A stretch of DNA of 64,000 bases from Thioalkalivibrio sp. K90mix (GTDB taxonomy: Bacteria > Pseudomonadota > Gammaproteobacteria > Ectothiorhodospirales > Ectothiorhodospiraceae). The notes under the pieces are model-generated. The model worked only from the letters and a program-made list of their open reading frames with translations, was not told the origin of the DNA and did not search any database. Location of the stretch: NCBI RefSeq assembly GCF_000025545.1, contig NC_013889.1, forward strand, positions 923,501 to 987,500, in the 5' to 3' direction. This document shows, one piece after another, positions 56,419 to 64,000 of the stretch. The position numbers and the translations under genes are program-made. The first letter of the stretch is position 1. The number at the start of each line of letters is the position of its first letter.

Positions 56419-57153
56419 TTACGGGGCCACGCGTACATGTCCGGACTCCAGCACCTCGCCTTCGACGACGCGTCCGGACGAGCTGTTCTTCACGCGGATT
56501 CGATCGCCCAGAATGCCGTTCTCCAGGGCCTCGCCCTGCATGCGGATCACCACCGAGCCGTTTTCGGCCAGGATGGTGACGCGCTGGCCGCGGCTGACGA
56601 CTTCGCGCTGGGTGACGTGCTGTTGGCCCAGGATCTGGCCCGAACGGATGTTGCGCCGGGTCTGCAGCCCCACCAGTTCGTTCTTGCTCTCGAAATAGCT
56701 CCCGGCATGACGTGAAGTCTGGATGCGCTTGGTGCGCAGATCGCCGGGCAGGATCGTGTGCTGGCGCCGCAGGGTTCGGCTGGCGACCAGGACCTCGGCA
56801 TAGCGTTCGACCGTGACCGGGACATAGATCGACCAGCTTACGGGCGCCTCGCACTGCACCTGGACCGCCGTATTGCCATCGCGTCGTCCGCCGGGCGGGA
56901 ATCGGGTCTCCAGCGCCTCGCTGCATCGGGCCAGGCGCAGGCGGTTGTCCAGCCGACCGATCTGGACTTCGACCGCTTCGTCGCCGGGTTTGATGTTCAG
57001 CTCTTCCTGGATGAAACGCTCGGCCGCCAGGCGGATGTTTTCCACTGCCTCGATCTCGGCCTGCGCCGTTATGGAGACCAGGGCCAGAACGACGCCGAGG
57101 GCGGCAGACAGCCACCAGGTGCGAACAAAGGGTTGGGGGGCGGGCTGGTTCAT
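56419..57153 (-). CDS. flgA: Flagellar P-ring assembly chaperone FlgA
   Basis: A 244-residue periplasmic protein: signal peptide (WWLSAALGVVLALVSITAQA), then an N-terminal domain and the SAF-type C-terminal domain (LRRQHTILPGDLRTKRIQ, IRSGQILGQQHVTQ, GRVVEGEVLESGHVRV). FlgA helps FlgI assemble into the P ring. The start MNQPAPQPF puts the signal peptide at the N-terminus. It is the first gene of the flgA-flgM-flgN unit, with a sigma-54-like promoter upstream, and is divergent from cheV. Confidence 0.93.
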   Translation of the reverse strand: MNQPAPQPFVRTWWLSAALGVVLALVSITAQAEIEAVENIRLAAERFIQEELNIKPGDEAVEVQIGRLDNRLRLARCSEALETRFPPGGRRDGNTAVQVQCEAPVSWSIYVPVTVERYAEVLVASRTLRRQHTILPGDLRTKRIQTSRHAGSYFESKNELVGLQTRRNIRSGQILGQQHVTQREVVSRGQRVTILAENGSVVIRMQGEALENGILGDRIRVKNSSSGRVVEGEVLESGHVRVAP

Positions 57154-57205
57154 GGTCTGGGTGCGTGTCGGCTCGTCAGGTTTCGAGAGGTTGGTATCGC
57201 TTTGC

Positions 57206-57222
57206 AAGCAGAAAACATGCCA
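57206..57222 (-). promoter_or_regulatory. Sigma-54-type promoter of flgA
   Basis: On the - strand: TGGCATG (57222-57216), then TTTTCTGCTT, with the GG and GC pairs exactly 12 bp apart as sigma-54 requires. The -12 box is CTGCT instead of TTGCA. It lies 53 bp before the flgA start. Confidence 0.65.
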
Positions 57223-57241
57223 GCGGATCCGGTGTACACCC

Positions 57242-57268
57242 TCAAGAGTGACGACGCCTGGCCGTTAT
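57242..57268 (+). promoter_or_regulatory. Possible sigma-28 promoter of cheV
   Basis: TCAAGAGT (57242-57249), 11-bp spacer, GCCGTTAT (57261-57268): 12 of 16 matches to the FliA consensus with exact spacing. It lies about 128 bp upstream of cheV. Weaker than the flgM promoter. Confidence 0.4.
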
Positions 57269-57395
57269 CGGGTCAAGACCGTGTGCAATCGGCATGCGAC
57301 GGCGGTTTGTGGCATGACAGCGTCGGGCACCGGGGTGCACACTGGGGCTGGCGAGTCGAGGTGGCTGGCCGCTGGGCGAGGGGGAGAGCAGGACA

Positions 57396-58325
57396 ATGAG
57401 TCAATTCATTGACGATGTGAATCAGCGGACCCAACTGGTGGGGCAGAACCGTATGGAACTGCTCCTGTTTCATCTGGGGAGTTCCCAGACCTTCGGTATC
57501 AACGTGTTCAAGGTGCGCGAGGTGATCCCGTCGCCGCCGCTGCGACAGATCCCCGGTTCGATGAGCGTGGTGCGCGGTGTCGCGAGCCTGCGTGGCGGCA
57601 CCGTCCCCATCATCGACCTTGCGCGCGCGATGGGGCTGCGCACGGCCGTGGGAGGGACGGATGATCACAAGGTGGTGGTGACCGAATTCAATCGGTCGGT
57701 TCAGGGCTTCTGGGTGTCGGCCGTGGACCGGATCGTCAACGTCAACTGGGAAGACGTGAAATCGCCGCCACGGGGGACCGGGCGCGAGTCCTTTCTGGTC
57801 GCCGTCACCGAGATCGACAACAAGCTGGTCGAGATCATCGATGTCGAGCGGGTGCTGTCGATCGTCAATCCGTTGCCCATTAACGTGTCCGATTCGGTGC
57901 GCGCAGAGGCCGACGAAGAACGGGAAAGGATCGGACAGCGCAAGATCGTGATCGTCGATGACTCGGTGGTCGCGCGCAAGCAGATCGAGGGTGCCATCAA
58001 GGGCCTGGGCTGGGAATATCTGGTCTTCAAGGACGGTCGCGAGGCGCTGGATTTCCTTGAGGAACAGGCCGAGGCCGGGACCGTAAACGAGGTGGTGGAG
58101 CTGGTGATCTCGGATATCGAGATGCCGCGTATGGATGGCTATACCCTCACGGCCCGAATCCGTGCGAACGATCACCTGAAAGGTCTGCGTGTTCTGCTGC
58201 ACTCGTCACTGAGCGGGGAGTTCAATACGGATATGGTCAAGCGTGCCGGGGCGGACGCATTCCTGTCCAAGTTCAACCCCGACGAGCTGGCCGAGGCCGT
58301 GCTTGATCAAACCCGCAAGGATTGA
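57396..58325 (+). CDS. cheV: Chemotaxis coupling/receiver protein CheV
   Basis: A 309-residue hybrid of an N-terminal CheW domain (FHLGSSQTFGINVFKVREVI to about residue 165) and a C-terminal receiver domain (IVIVDDSVVARKQ, phospho-acceptor Asp in LVISDIEMPRMDGY, and HSSLSGEFNTDMVKRAGADAFLSKF). CheV couples receptors to CheA and may act as a phosphate sink. It precedes cheR, as in Pseudomonas and relatives, between flgA and flgB. Confidence 0.95.
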   Translation: MSQFIDDVNQRTQLVGQNRMELLLFHLGSSQTFGINVFKVREVIPSPPLRQIPGSMSVVRGVASLRGGTVPIIDLARAMGLRTAVGGTDDHKVVVTEFNRSVQGFWVSAVDRIVNVNWEDVKSPPRGTGRESFLVAVTEIDNKLVEIIDVERVLSIVNPLPINVSDSVRAEADEERERIGQRKIVIVDDSVVARKQIEGAIKGLGWEYLVFKDGREALDFLEEQAEAGTVNEVVELVISDIEMPRMDGYTLTARIRANDHLKGLRVLLHSSLSGEFNTDMVKRAGADAFLSKFNPDELAEAVLDQTRKD

Positions 58326-58598
58326 AGCCGGTGCCTTGGCGGTTTGTGTTAATCGACAGGCCGGAGCTTTGCGGCAAGGGGGCGGTAACGGATTGCCGGC
58401 TGCGTGAGCATCAGCGGCCATGGCACGCCGCATGCGTCACCTGTCGGGATGCTGTCGGCACCCGTGCGGTTGCACGTATACTGTACCGGTACGGTACGGG
58501 GGAGAGCGCACTCCCCGGCCGGGTTTTCCGACACGCTGTCAAGGATTCGTCATCAACGTGCCTGTCCGCCCGTCTCGTCGACTTTCAAGGATGACTTC

Positions 58599-59414
58599 GT
58601 GATCGACTCGCGCGACTACGAGGAGTTCTCGCGGTTCCTTTCCGAATGCTGTGGCCTGGTGCTGGGCGACAGCCGGCAATACCTCGTGTCGAGCCGACTG
58701 TCGCGGCTACTGGACGAATTCGGCTACAAGTCGGTCCCGGAACTGCTGCATGCGATGCGTCAGGCGCCCAACCCGCGCCTGCGCACACGTGTGATCGACG
58801 CGATGACGACCAATGAAACCTCCTGGTTTCGTGATGGCTTCCCGTTCGAGATCCTGCGCCATGTGCTGCTCCCGGAGCGCGCGGAGAAGGGCGCGGGGAT
58901 CAAGGTCTGGTCGTCCGGATGCTCCAGCGGGCAGGAGGCGTACAGCATCTCGATGGTGGTATCCGAGTGGGAGGAGTCGCGGCCCAAGCGTGTGGTGCCG
59001 GTCTCGATCCTGGGTACGGACCTGTCGGAGAAGATCCTGGACGACGCCCGCCGCGCGGTCTACGACGGCCTGAGCATTGTGCGGGGCCTGAGCGAGGCAC
59101 GTCGCGCCCGCTTCTTCGAGACGGTAGCGGAAGGTCACCGTGTCCGCCCGGAGATTCAGCGCCGCTGCCGCTTCCAGAAGCTCAATCTGGTCGACCGCTA
59201 CGCGGCACTGGGCAAGTTCGACATCGTGTTCTGTCGCAACGTGCTGATTTACTTCTCCGCCGAGACCAAGCGACAGGTTCTTGACGGAATCGCCCGCCAG
59301 ATGAACCCGGGCGGCTATCTGTTTCTTGGCGCTTCCGAGACGGCGGGTCCCTATACCCAGGCCTTCGAGACGGTTCGCACCGAATACGGATCTGTCCTGC
59401 GCCTGAAGGGCTGA
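58599..59414 (+). CDS. cheR: Chemotaxis receptor methyltransferase CheR
   Basis: A 271-residue SAM-dependent enzyme that methylates glutamates of chemoreceptors. N-terminal helical domain, then TTNETSWFRDGFPFEILR, the SAM motif VWSSGCSSGQEAYSISM and DIVFCRNVLIYFSAETKRQVL. The GTG start at 58599 has AAGG upstream and gives a family-normal length; longer frames reach into the 273-bp spacer after cheV, which otherwise shows only a GTACCGGTAC palindrome near 58485. Confidence 0.93.
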   Translation: MIDSRDYEEFSRFLSECCGLVLGDSRQYLVSSRLSRLLDEFGYKSVPELLHAMRQAPNPRLRTRVIDAMTTNETSWFRDGFPFEILRHVLLPERAEKGAGIKVWSSGCSSGQEAYSISMVVSEWEESRPKRVVPVSILGTDLSEKILDDARRAVYDGLSIVRGLSEARRARFFETVAEGHRVRPEIQRRCRFQKLNLVDRYAALGKFDIVFCRNVLIYFSAETKRQVLDGIARQMNPGGYLFLGASETAGPYTQAFETVRTEYGSVLRLKG

Positions 59415-59502
59415 TCGGCCCTTTCTGCCTCGCCATAAGGTCGCGCCCGCGACCCCGGCGCCCACCCTCGGCGCCGCCTTCACAAACCCCTCCAGCCCAT
59501 AG

Positions 59503-59518
59503 TGGCACACCAATTGCA
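59503..59518 (+). promoter_or_regulatory. Sigma-54 promoter of the flgBCDEFG operon
   Basis: TGGCAC-N5-TTGCA at 59503-59518, a full consensus -24/-12 element with GG and GC 12 bp apart. The expected transcript starts near 59530, about 65 bp before flgB. Sigma-54 control of hook-basal-body genes (via FleQ-type activators) is the Pseudomonas/Vibrio pattern. Confidence 0.9.
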
Positions 59519-59595
59519 TCGTCCCTGTCGAGCGGGGCGAAGCGGTTTCGTCCCGAGGAACCTGAGAGCCGCCAGTGGCGGACGGGGCACGACGG

Positions 59596-60006
59596 ATGAG
59601 TCTTTCTCTCGACAAGGCGATGGGCATTCTCCCGGAGGCGGTGAACGTCCGTGCGAAGCGGATGGAGCTGCTGGCCTCGAATATCGCGAATGCCGATACG
59701 CCGAATTACAAAGCGCGCGATATCGACTTTCGCTCGGTGCTGCAGGCGGCGGCCGGCGAGGGCGGCAACATGCCGATGGCGAGCACACATCAGGGCCATA
59801 TCGGCGCCGGCGGGGCGGGTGGTGCCAACGGGTCGATGGAGACGCTTTATCGCGTGCCGTCGCAGCCGTCTCTGGATGGCAACACGGTGGACCCGCAGCT
59901 GGAGCGGGCTGCCTTTGCCGAGAATTCCCTGCAGTACCAGAGCAGCCTCGAGTTCCTGAACCGCCGGGTTTCCGGTATCCGTGATGCTCTGCGGGGCGAG
60001 CGCTAA
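59596..60006 (+). CDS. flgB: Flagellar basal-body rod protein FlgB
   Basis: A 136-residue proximal rod protein. The N-terminus has the rod-protein signature (RAKRMELLASNIANADTPNYKARDIDF) and the C-terminus the helical ENSLQYQSSLEFLNRRVSGIR. A roughly 20-residue Gly/Ala-rich loop lies in the middle. It is the first gene of the sigma-54-driven rod/hook operon. The start MSLSLDKAMG was preferred to an ATG seven codons upstream. Confidence 0.95.
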   Translation: MSLSLDKAMGILPEAVNVRAKRMELLASNIANADTPNYKARDIDFRSVLQAAAGEGGNMPMASTHQGHIGAGGAGGANGSMETLYRVPSQPSLDGNTVDPQLERAAFAENSLQYQSSLEFLNRRVSGIRDALRGER

Positions 60007-60042
60007 TGCGAGCGCCAACGCTGGGAACAGGAGAGTGATGTC

Positions 60043-60462
60043 GTGAGTGATCTGTTTAATCTGTTCAACACCTCGGCCTCCGCGCTGACCGCGCAGTCGG
60101 TGCGGCTGAATACGGTCGCGTCGAATCTGGCCAACGCCAACACGGTGGCGACCAATCCCGACGAGGCCTATCGGGCGAAGCAGGTGCTGTTTCAGACCGT
60201 GATGAACCAGGCCGACCCGAACGGCGCGTCCAACGGCGTGCGGGTGGCGGGCATCGACGAATCGCAGGCGCCGCCGCAGCCGCACTACGAACCGAATCAC
60301 CCGCAGGCCAACGAAGACGGCTACATCTTCCGGCCCGCGATCAGCGTGGTGGAGGAGATGGCCAACATGATGTCCGCCTCGCGCAACTACGAAGCGAACG
60401 TCGAGGTGATGGAGACCTCGCGCCAGCTGTTGCAGCGCACGCTTCAGATCGGCCAGGGCTAA
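60043..60462 (+). CDS. flgC: Flagellar basal-body rod protein FlgC
   Basis: A 139-residue proximal rod protein starting at GTG, with AGGAGA upstream. Signature: SASALTAQSVRLNTVASNLANANTVATNPDEAYRAK near the N-terminus and EEMANMMSASRNYEANVEVMETSRQLLQRTLQIGQG at the end. It lies 36 bp after flgB and 14 bp before flgD. Confidence 0.96.
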   Translation: MSDLFNLFNTSASALTAQSVRLNTVASNLANANTVATNPDEAYRAKQVLFQTVMNQADPNGASNGVRVAGIDESQAPPQPHYEPNHPQANEDGYIFRPAISVVEEMANMMSASRNYEANVEVMETSRQLLQRTLQIGQG

Positions 60463-60476
60463 ACCGGAGTTCGCAC

Positions 60477-61148
60477 ATGACGCAGATCTCACCCGACATG
60501 CTGGATCGCCTGGGCCTGTCTCGCCAGCAGAAGGACGAGGGGCCCGCGGATCGCCTGGGGCAGTCCGACTTCCTCAAGCTGATGACGACCCAGCTGCAGA
60601 ACCAGGATCCTTTTGAACCGATGGAGAACGGCGAATTCATCGGCCAGATGGCGCAGTTCTCGACGGTGACGGGCATCGAGGAACTGTCGAAGTCGTTCGA
60701 AAAGCTGGCGCAGTCGATGGGGCAGAGTCAGACCCTGCAGGCGGCGTCCCTGGTCGGGAAGGACGTCTTGGTCCCGACGGACTTCAGCGAGCTCGGGACG
60801 GATGGAATGGTGCGTGGGGCGGTGGAGCTGGATCAGTCGACCGGCCAGTTGCAGGTCGAGGTGTACAGCCCGACGGGCGAACGCATCCGCAGCATGAATC
60901 TTGGCTCGGCCAGTGAGGGCCTGCAGGAATTCACCTGGGATGGCATGCGCGACGACGGGACCCCGGCAGCGCCGGGCGTTTACGAGTTCCGCGCATCGGC
61001 CCAGAGCGGTTCCAGTAGTGAATCAGTAGATGTCTTCCTCGACGCCCGCGTCGAGAGCGTTTCGGTAGGCGACGATTCCAGCCTGGGCCTGATGGTCCGT
61101 GGCCTGGGCGAGATCAATTTCTCGGATGTCCGGCGCATCAGCAGCTGA
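60477..61148 (+). CDS. flgD: Flagellar hook capping protein FlgD
   Basis: A 223-residue scaffold protein that caps the growing hook and guides FlgE polymerisation. Conserved N-terminus: GQSDFLKLMTTQLQNQDPFEPMENGEFIGQMAQFSTVTGIEEL. The C-terminal Tudor/FnIII-like part includes EFTWDGMRDDGTPAAPGVYEFRA. It is discarded after hook completion. Spacing in the operon is tight. Confidence 0.95.
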   Translation: MTQISPDMLDRLGLSRQQKDEGPADRLGQSDFLKLMTTQLQNQDPFEPMENGEFIGQMAQFSTVTGIEELSKSFEKLAQSMGQSQTLQAASLVGKDVLVPTDFSELGTDGMVRGAVELDQSTGQLQVEVYSPTGERIRSMNLGSASEGLQEFTWDGMRDDGTPAAPGVYEFRASAQSGSSSESVDVFLDARVESVSVGDDSSLGLMVRGLGEINFSDVRRISS

Positions 61149-61173
61149 CGGACTCTAACGGAGGTAGACCAGT

Positions 61174-62400
61174 ATGCCCTTCAATATCGGATTGAGCGGA
61201 CTGAACTCGGCGCAGGCCGATCTGCAGACCACCGGCAACAACGTCTCGAATGCCGGCACGACCGGTTTCAAGCGCTCGCGCGCCGAGTTCGGTGATGTCT
61301 TTGCGCAGAGTTTTGGTGGCGTCAGCCAGACCGCGACTGGGGGTGGTTCGCGTCTCATGGCGGTGACACAGCAGTTCTCGCAGGGACGCACGGAGTTCAC
61401 CGAGAACGGTCTCGACCTCGCGATTGATGGCGAGGGCTTTTTCGTGATGAACGATGGTGGCAATCGTGTCTATACGCGCGCTGGCGAGTTTCAGGTAAAC
61501 CGCGACGGCAACCTGGTGAACAACCAGGGTCAGCAGCTGCAGGGCTATCCGCCAATCAACCCGGGCAGCACGGATACCGATTTCAATACCGGACAGCTTG
61601 GGGATTTGCGTCTGCAGACAGGGGCCTCCGCGCCGCAGGCCACCAGCGACATTGAGGCCCTGGTCAATCTCCAGTCGGATGCTCCAATCCTGGATCCGGG
61701 CGAGTTCGAGTTCGATGATCCGGACAGCTACAACTACTCGACGTCCCTGACGGTGTATGACTCGCTGGGGACGTCCCGCGATGCGCGCATCTACTTCGTG
61801 AAGAGCGACGAACGAGAGTGGACGGCCTTCATGAGCGTTGACGGCGAGCCGATCAACGAGGAAGAAGGCTTCGAACTCTCTTTTGATGCCAGTGGCCAGC
61901 TGGATGGCAACACGGAATTCCCGTTCTCCACGGACGATTTTACCAACGGGGCCGAAGGTCTGGACGGGACGATCGACTTTGCCGGGACCACTCAGTTTGG
62001 TGGCGACTTTGCGGTGAACGATCTTGGCCAGGACGGGTTCGCTTCGGGCCGGCTGACGGGGGTCGACATCGATTCCAGCGGGGTGGTGTTCGCGCGCTTC
62101 ACCAACGGCCAATCTTCCGTTCTGGGGCAGGTCGCTCTGGCCAACTTCACCAACCCACAGGGCCTGGAGCAGCTGGGCAACAACAACTGGGCCGAGACCT
62201 TTGCGGCCGGTGATCCAGTGTTTGCCTCTCCGGGCACCGGCAACCTGGGCGAGATCCAGGCCGGCGCTCTGGAGGCCTCGAACGTCGATATTGCCCAGGA
62301 GCTGGTGAATCTGATCACCGCGCAGCGCAACTTCCAGGCGAACGCGCAGACGATCTCCACGGCCGACCAGGTCACCCAGACCATCATCAACATCCGCTAG
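61174..62400 (+). CDS. flgE: Flagellar hook protein FlgE
   Basis: A 408-residue hook subunit, forming the curved universal joint. N-terminus FNIGLSGLNSAQADLQTTGNNVSNAGTTGFKRSRAEF, middle D1/D2 domains rich in Asp and Glu, C-terminus IAQELVNLITAQRNFQANAQTISTADQVTQTIINIR. The many acidic surface residues in the middle would fit a salt-rich environment. Preceded by GGAGG. Confidence 0.96.
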   Translation: MPFNIGLSGLNSAQADLQTTGNNVSNAGTTGFKRSRAEFGDVFAQSFGGVSQTATGGGSRLMAVTQQFSQGRTEFTENGLDLAIDGEGFFVMNDGGNRVYTRAGEFQVNRDGNLVNNQGQQLQGYPPINPGSTDTDFNTGQLGDLRLQTGASAPQATSDIEALVNLQSDAPILDPGEFEFDDPDSYNYSTSLTVYDSLGTSRDARIYFVKSDEREWTAFMSVDGEPINEEEGFELSFDASGQLDGNTEFPFSTDDFTNGAEGLDGTIDFAGTTQFGGDFAVNDLGQDGFASGRLTGVDIDSSGVVFARFTNGQSSVLGQVALANFTNPQGLEQLGNNNWAETFAAGDPVFASPGTGNLGEIQAGALEASNVDIAQELVNLITAQRNFQANAQTISTADQVTQTIINIR

Positions 62401-62429
62401 GTCAGGGACAGGGACACGAGGGCACAGGC

Positions 62430-63170
62430 ATGGATCGATTCCTCTACATCGCGATGTCCGGCGCGAAGGAGACCATGCACGCGCAGTCGGTCAACAACCA
62501 CAACCTGGCGAATGCCAATACCGACGGCTTTCGCCAGGCACTGGCCAACGCGAACACCGTCCCCGTGCGGGGTCCGGTATTCGATTCGCGCGACTACGCA
62601 CAGCTGGGCACCGACGGCACGGACTTCTCCAAGGGCCAGATGCAAAGCACCGGTCGCGATCTGGACATCGCGATTGAAGACCAGGGTTTTATCGCGGTGC
62701 AGGGCCCGGACGGTGAGGAGGGTTACACCCGGGCGGGTTCCCTGCATGTGGATGCGTTCGGGCTCTTGCGCACCGCACAGGGGCACCAGGTCCTGGGGGA
62801 TGGCGGCCCGATCGCGATCCCGCCGTCGGAGAAGATCGAGATCGGCACGGACGGCACGATCAGCGTGCGCCCGCAGGGAGTGGGGCCGGAGGCCCTGGCC
62901 GCGATCGAACGCATCCGTCTGGTCAATCCCGACGTGAACGAGCTGGAACGCGGCGATGACGGTCTGTTCCGCATGGCCGATGGCGGCGAGGCGCCGCCCG
63001 ACGCCGAGGTGCGGGTGGTCTCGGGCATGCTCGAAGGCAGCAACGTAAACACCGTCGAGGCGCTGACGCGCATGATCGAGCTGTCTCGCCACTTCGAGAT
63101 GCAGGTCAAGATGATGGACAGCGCCAACACGCTGGAACAAAGCAGTAACCGCCTGCTCGGCATTGGCTAG
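62430..63170 (+). CDS. flgF: Flagellar basal-body rod protein FlgF
   Basis: A 246-residue rod protein between the proximal rod and FlgG. N-terminus MDRFLYIAMSGAKETMHAQSVNNHNLANANTDGFRQAL, C-terminus VEALTRMIELSRHFEMQVKMMDSANTLEQSSNRLLGIG, both typical. It lies 29 bp after flgE and 31 bp before flgG. Confidence 0.96.
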   Translation: MDRFLYIAMSGAKETMHAQSVNNHNLANANTDGFRQALANANTVPVRGPVFDSRDYAQLGTDGTDFSKGQMQSTGRDLDIAIEDQGFIAVQGPDGEEGYTRAGSLHVDAFGLLRTAQGHQVLGDGGPIAIPPSEKIEIGTDGTISVRPQGVGPEALAAIERIRLVNPDVNELERGDDGLFRMADGGEAPPDAEVRVVSGMLEGSNVNTVEALTRMIELSRHFEMQVKMMDSANTLEQSSNRLLGIG

Positions 63171-63201
63171 CACGGCATTTGAGAGATAACAGGAGAACAC
63201 C

Positions 63202-63990
63202 ATGAACCAGGCACTGTGGATCGCCAAGACCGGCCTCGACGCGCAGCACACGCGCATGTCGACGGTCTCGAACAACCTGGCCAACGTGAACACCACGGGC
63301 TTCAAGAAAGATCGCGCGGTGTTCGAGGACCTGATCTACCAGACCGTACGCCAGCCGGGCGCACAGGCCACCCAGGATCAGCAGTTGCCCTCGGGGCTGC
63401 AGATCGGGACCGGTGTGCGCGCCGTGTCGACCGAGAAGATGTTTACCCAGGGCAACCTGCAGCAGACGGACAACTCGCTGGATGTTGCGATCGAGGGGCG
63501 GGGCTTCTTCCAGGTGCTGATGCCCAATGGTGACATCGGCTATACGCGTGACGGCAGCTTCCAGCTCAATGCCGATGGCGAAGTGGTGATGTCCAACGGC
63601 TATCCGCTGCAACCGGGCCTGTTCGTGCCGCCGGACACCCAGTCGCTGGCGATCGGCAAAGACGGCACCGTGACCGCGCAGATCCCGGGTCAGGCGGAGC
63701 CGGTGGAGCTGGGCAACATCCAGCTCGCGGATTTCGTGAATCCGGCGGGTCTGCAGGCGATCGGTGAAAACCTGTTTCAGGAGACCGCAGCCTCCGGCGT
63801 GGCCCAGCAGGCCCAGCCCGGCCTGAACGGTACCGGAACCCTGGTACAGGGCTCTTTGGAGACCTCGAACGTGAACATCGCCGAGGAGCTGGTGAACATG
63901 ATCGAGACCCAGCGCGCCTACGAGGTCAACTCCAAGGCGATTTCCGCGGCCGACCAGTCGCTGCAGTTCGTCAACCAGACGATCGGGTAA
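63202..63990 (+). CDS. flgG: Flagellar distal rod protein FlgG
   Basis: A 262-residue distal rod protein. N-terminus ALWIAKTGLDAQHTRMSTVSNNLANVNTTGFKKDRAVFEDL, C-terminus NVNIAEELVNMIETQRAYEVNSKAISAADQSLQFVNQTIG; length is exactly the family norm. An ACAGGAGAAC ribosome site precedes the ATG. Confidence 0.97.
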   Translation: MNQALWIAKTGLDAQHTRMSTVSNNLANVNTTGFKKDRAVFEDLIYQTVRQPGAQATQDQQLPSGLQIGTGVRAVSTEKMFTQGNLQQTDNSLDVAIEGRGFFQVLMPNGDIGYTRDGSFQLNADGEVVMSNGYPLQPGLFVPPDTQSLAIGKDGTVTAQIPGQAEPVELGNIQLADFVNPAGLQAIGENLFQETAASGVAQQAQPGLNGTGTLVQGSLETSNVNIAEELVNMIETQRAYEVNSKAISAADQSLQFVNQTIG

Positions 63991-63994
63991 CGCC

Positions 63995-64000
63995 ATGAAC
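63995..64000 (+). CDS. Probable start of the next flagellar gene (flgH expected)
   Basis: ATGAAC at the window edge, four bases after the flgG stop. The L-ring gene flgH normally follows flgG, but only two codons are visible, so the identity rests on gene order alone. Confidence 0.4.

Noticed and set aside
58479-58500. GTACCGGTAC palindrome before cheR as an operator or promoter
   Set aside because: Short palindromes of this type are common in GC-rich DNA, and no promoter element lies at a sensible distance.

Overview
The window is GC-rich chromosomal DNA from a chemolithoautotrophic gammaproteobacterium. An alpha-carboxysome operon, a DAB-type inorganic-carbon pump and several haloalkaliphile-like transport genes suggest a sulfur oxidiser of the Thioalkalivibrio/Ectothiorhodospiraceae type. 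That assignment is inferred from gene content and protein character; no database search was possible.

Left part (1-18.2 kb), a CO2-concentrating superlocus. On the + strand it opens inside csoSCA and runs through csoS4A, csoS4B, three near-identical csoS1 genes, a bacterioferritin-like gene, acRAF, the carboxysome-positioning pair mcdA/mcdB, the Rubisco activase pair cbbQ/cbbO, a cbbR-like regulator and an NTF2-fold protein. The disordered N-terminus of the NTF2-fold protein carries CsoS2-like [IV][ST]G motifs. A secreted protein and a kinase-like protein follow. Facing them on the - strand is a tightly coupled operon: dabB, a NuoM-like membrane subunit, dabA and a carboxysome-type PII protein. 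Together these would take up and hydrate CO2, sense energy or carbon state, build and distribute carboxysomes, and keep Rubisco active.

Middle (18.2-45.6 kb), an accessory and housekeeping mosaic. An intact IS256-family element with a perfect 9-bp target duplication lies upstream of the dab operon. After it come a P-type ATPase, paired FluC/CrcB fluoride channels, serS, a double-thioredoxin protein, cyaY, a Rieske-fold protein that has lost all four cluster ligands, rsmJ, slyX, a D-hydroxyacid dehydrogenase, a BI-1 protein, a SulP transporter with a coiled-coil insert, an MscS channel, mtgA, a phospholipase D-like enzyme, a yeast-type cytosine deaminase and srkA. This region is peppered with a family of short non-autonomous elements (MITEs). 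Their ends begin GGG and they sit at TA dinucleotides, so insertion into a stop codon regenerates TAG. Five genes end exactly on such a junction.

Right part (45.7-64 kb). A metallo-beta-lactamase-fold protein is followed by the classic thrS-infC-rpmI-rplT-pheS-pheT-ihfA-merR translation cluster, with an AUU start for infC and a terminator/attenuator before pheS, and then tRNA-Pro(GGG). The window closes in a flagellar/chemotaxis region: ycgR, flgN, flgM and flgA on the - strand, and cheV, cheR and flgBCDEFG on the + strand, with flgH just beginning at the edge. Recognisable sigma-54 and sigma-28 promoter sequences lie in front of these units.
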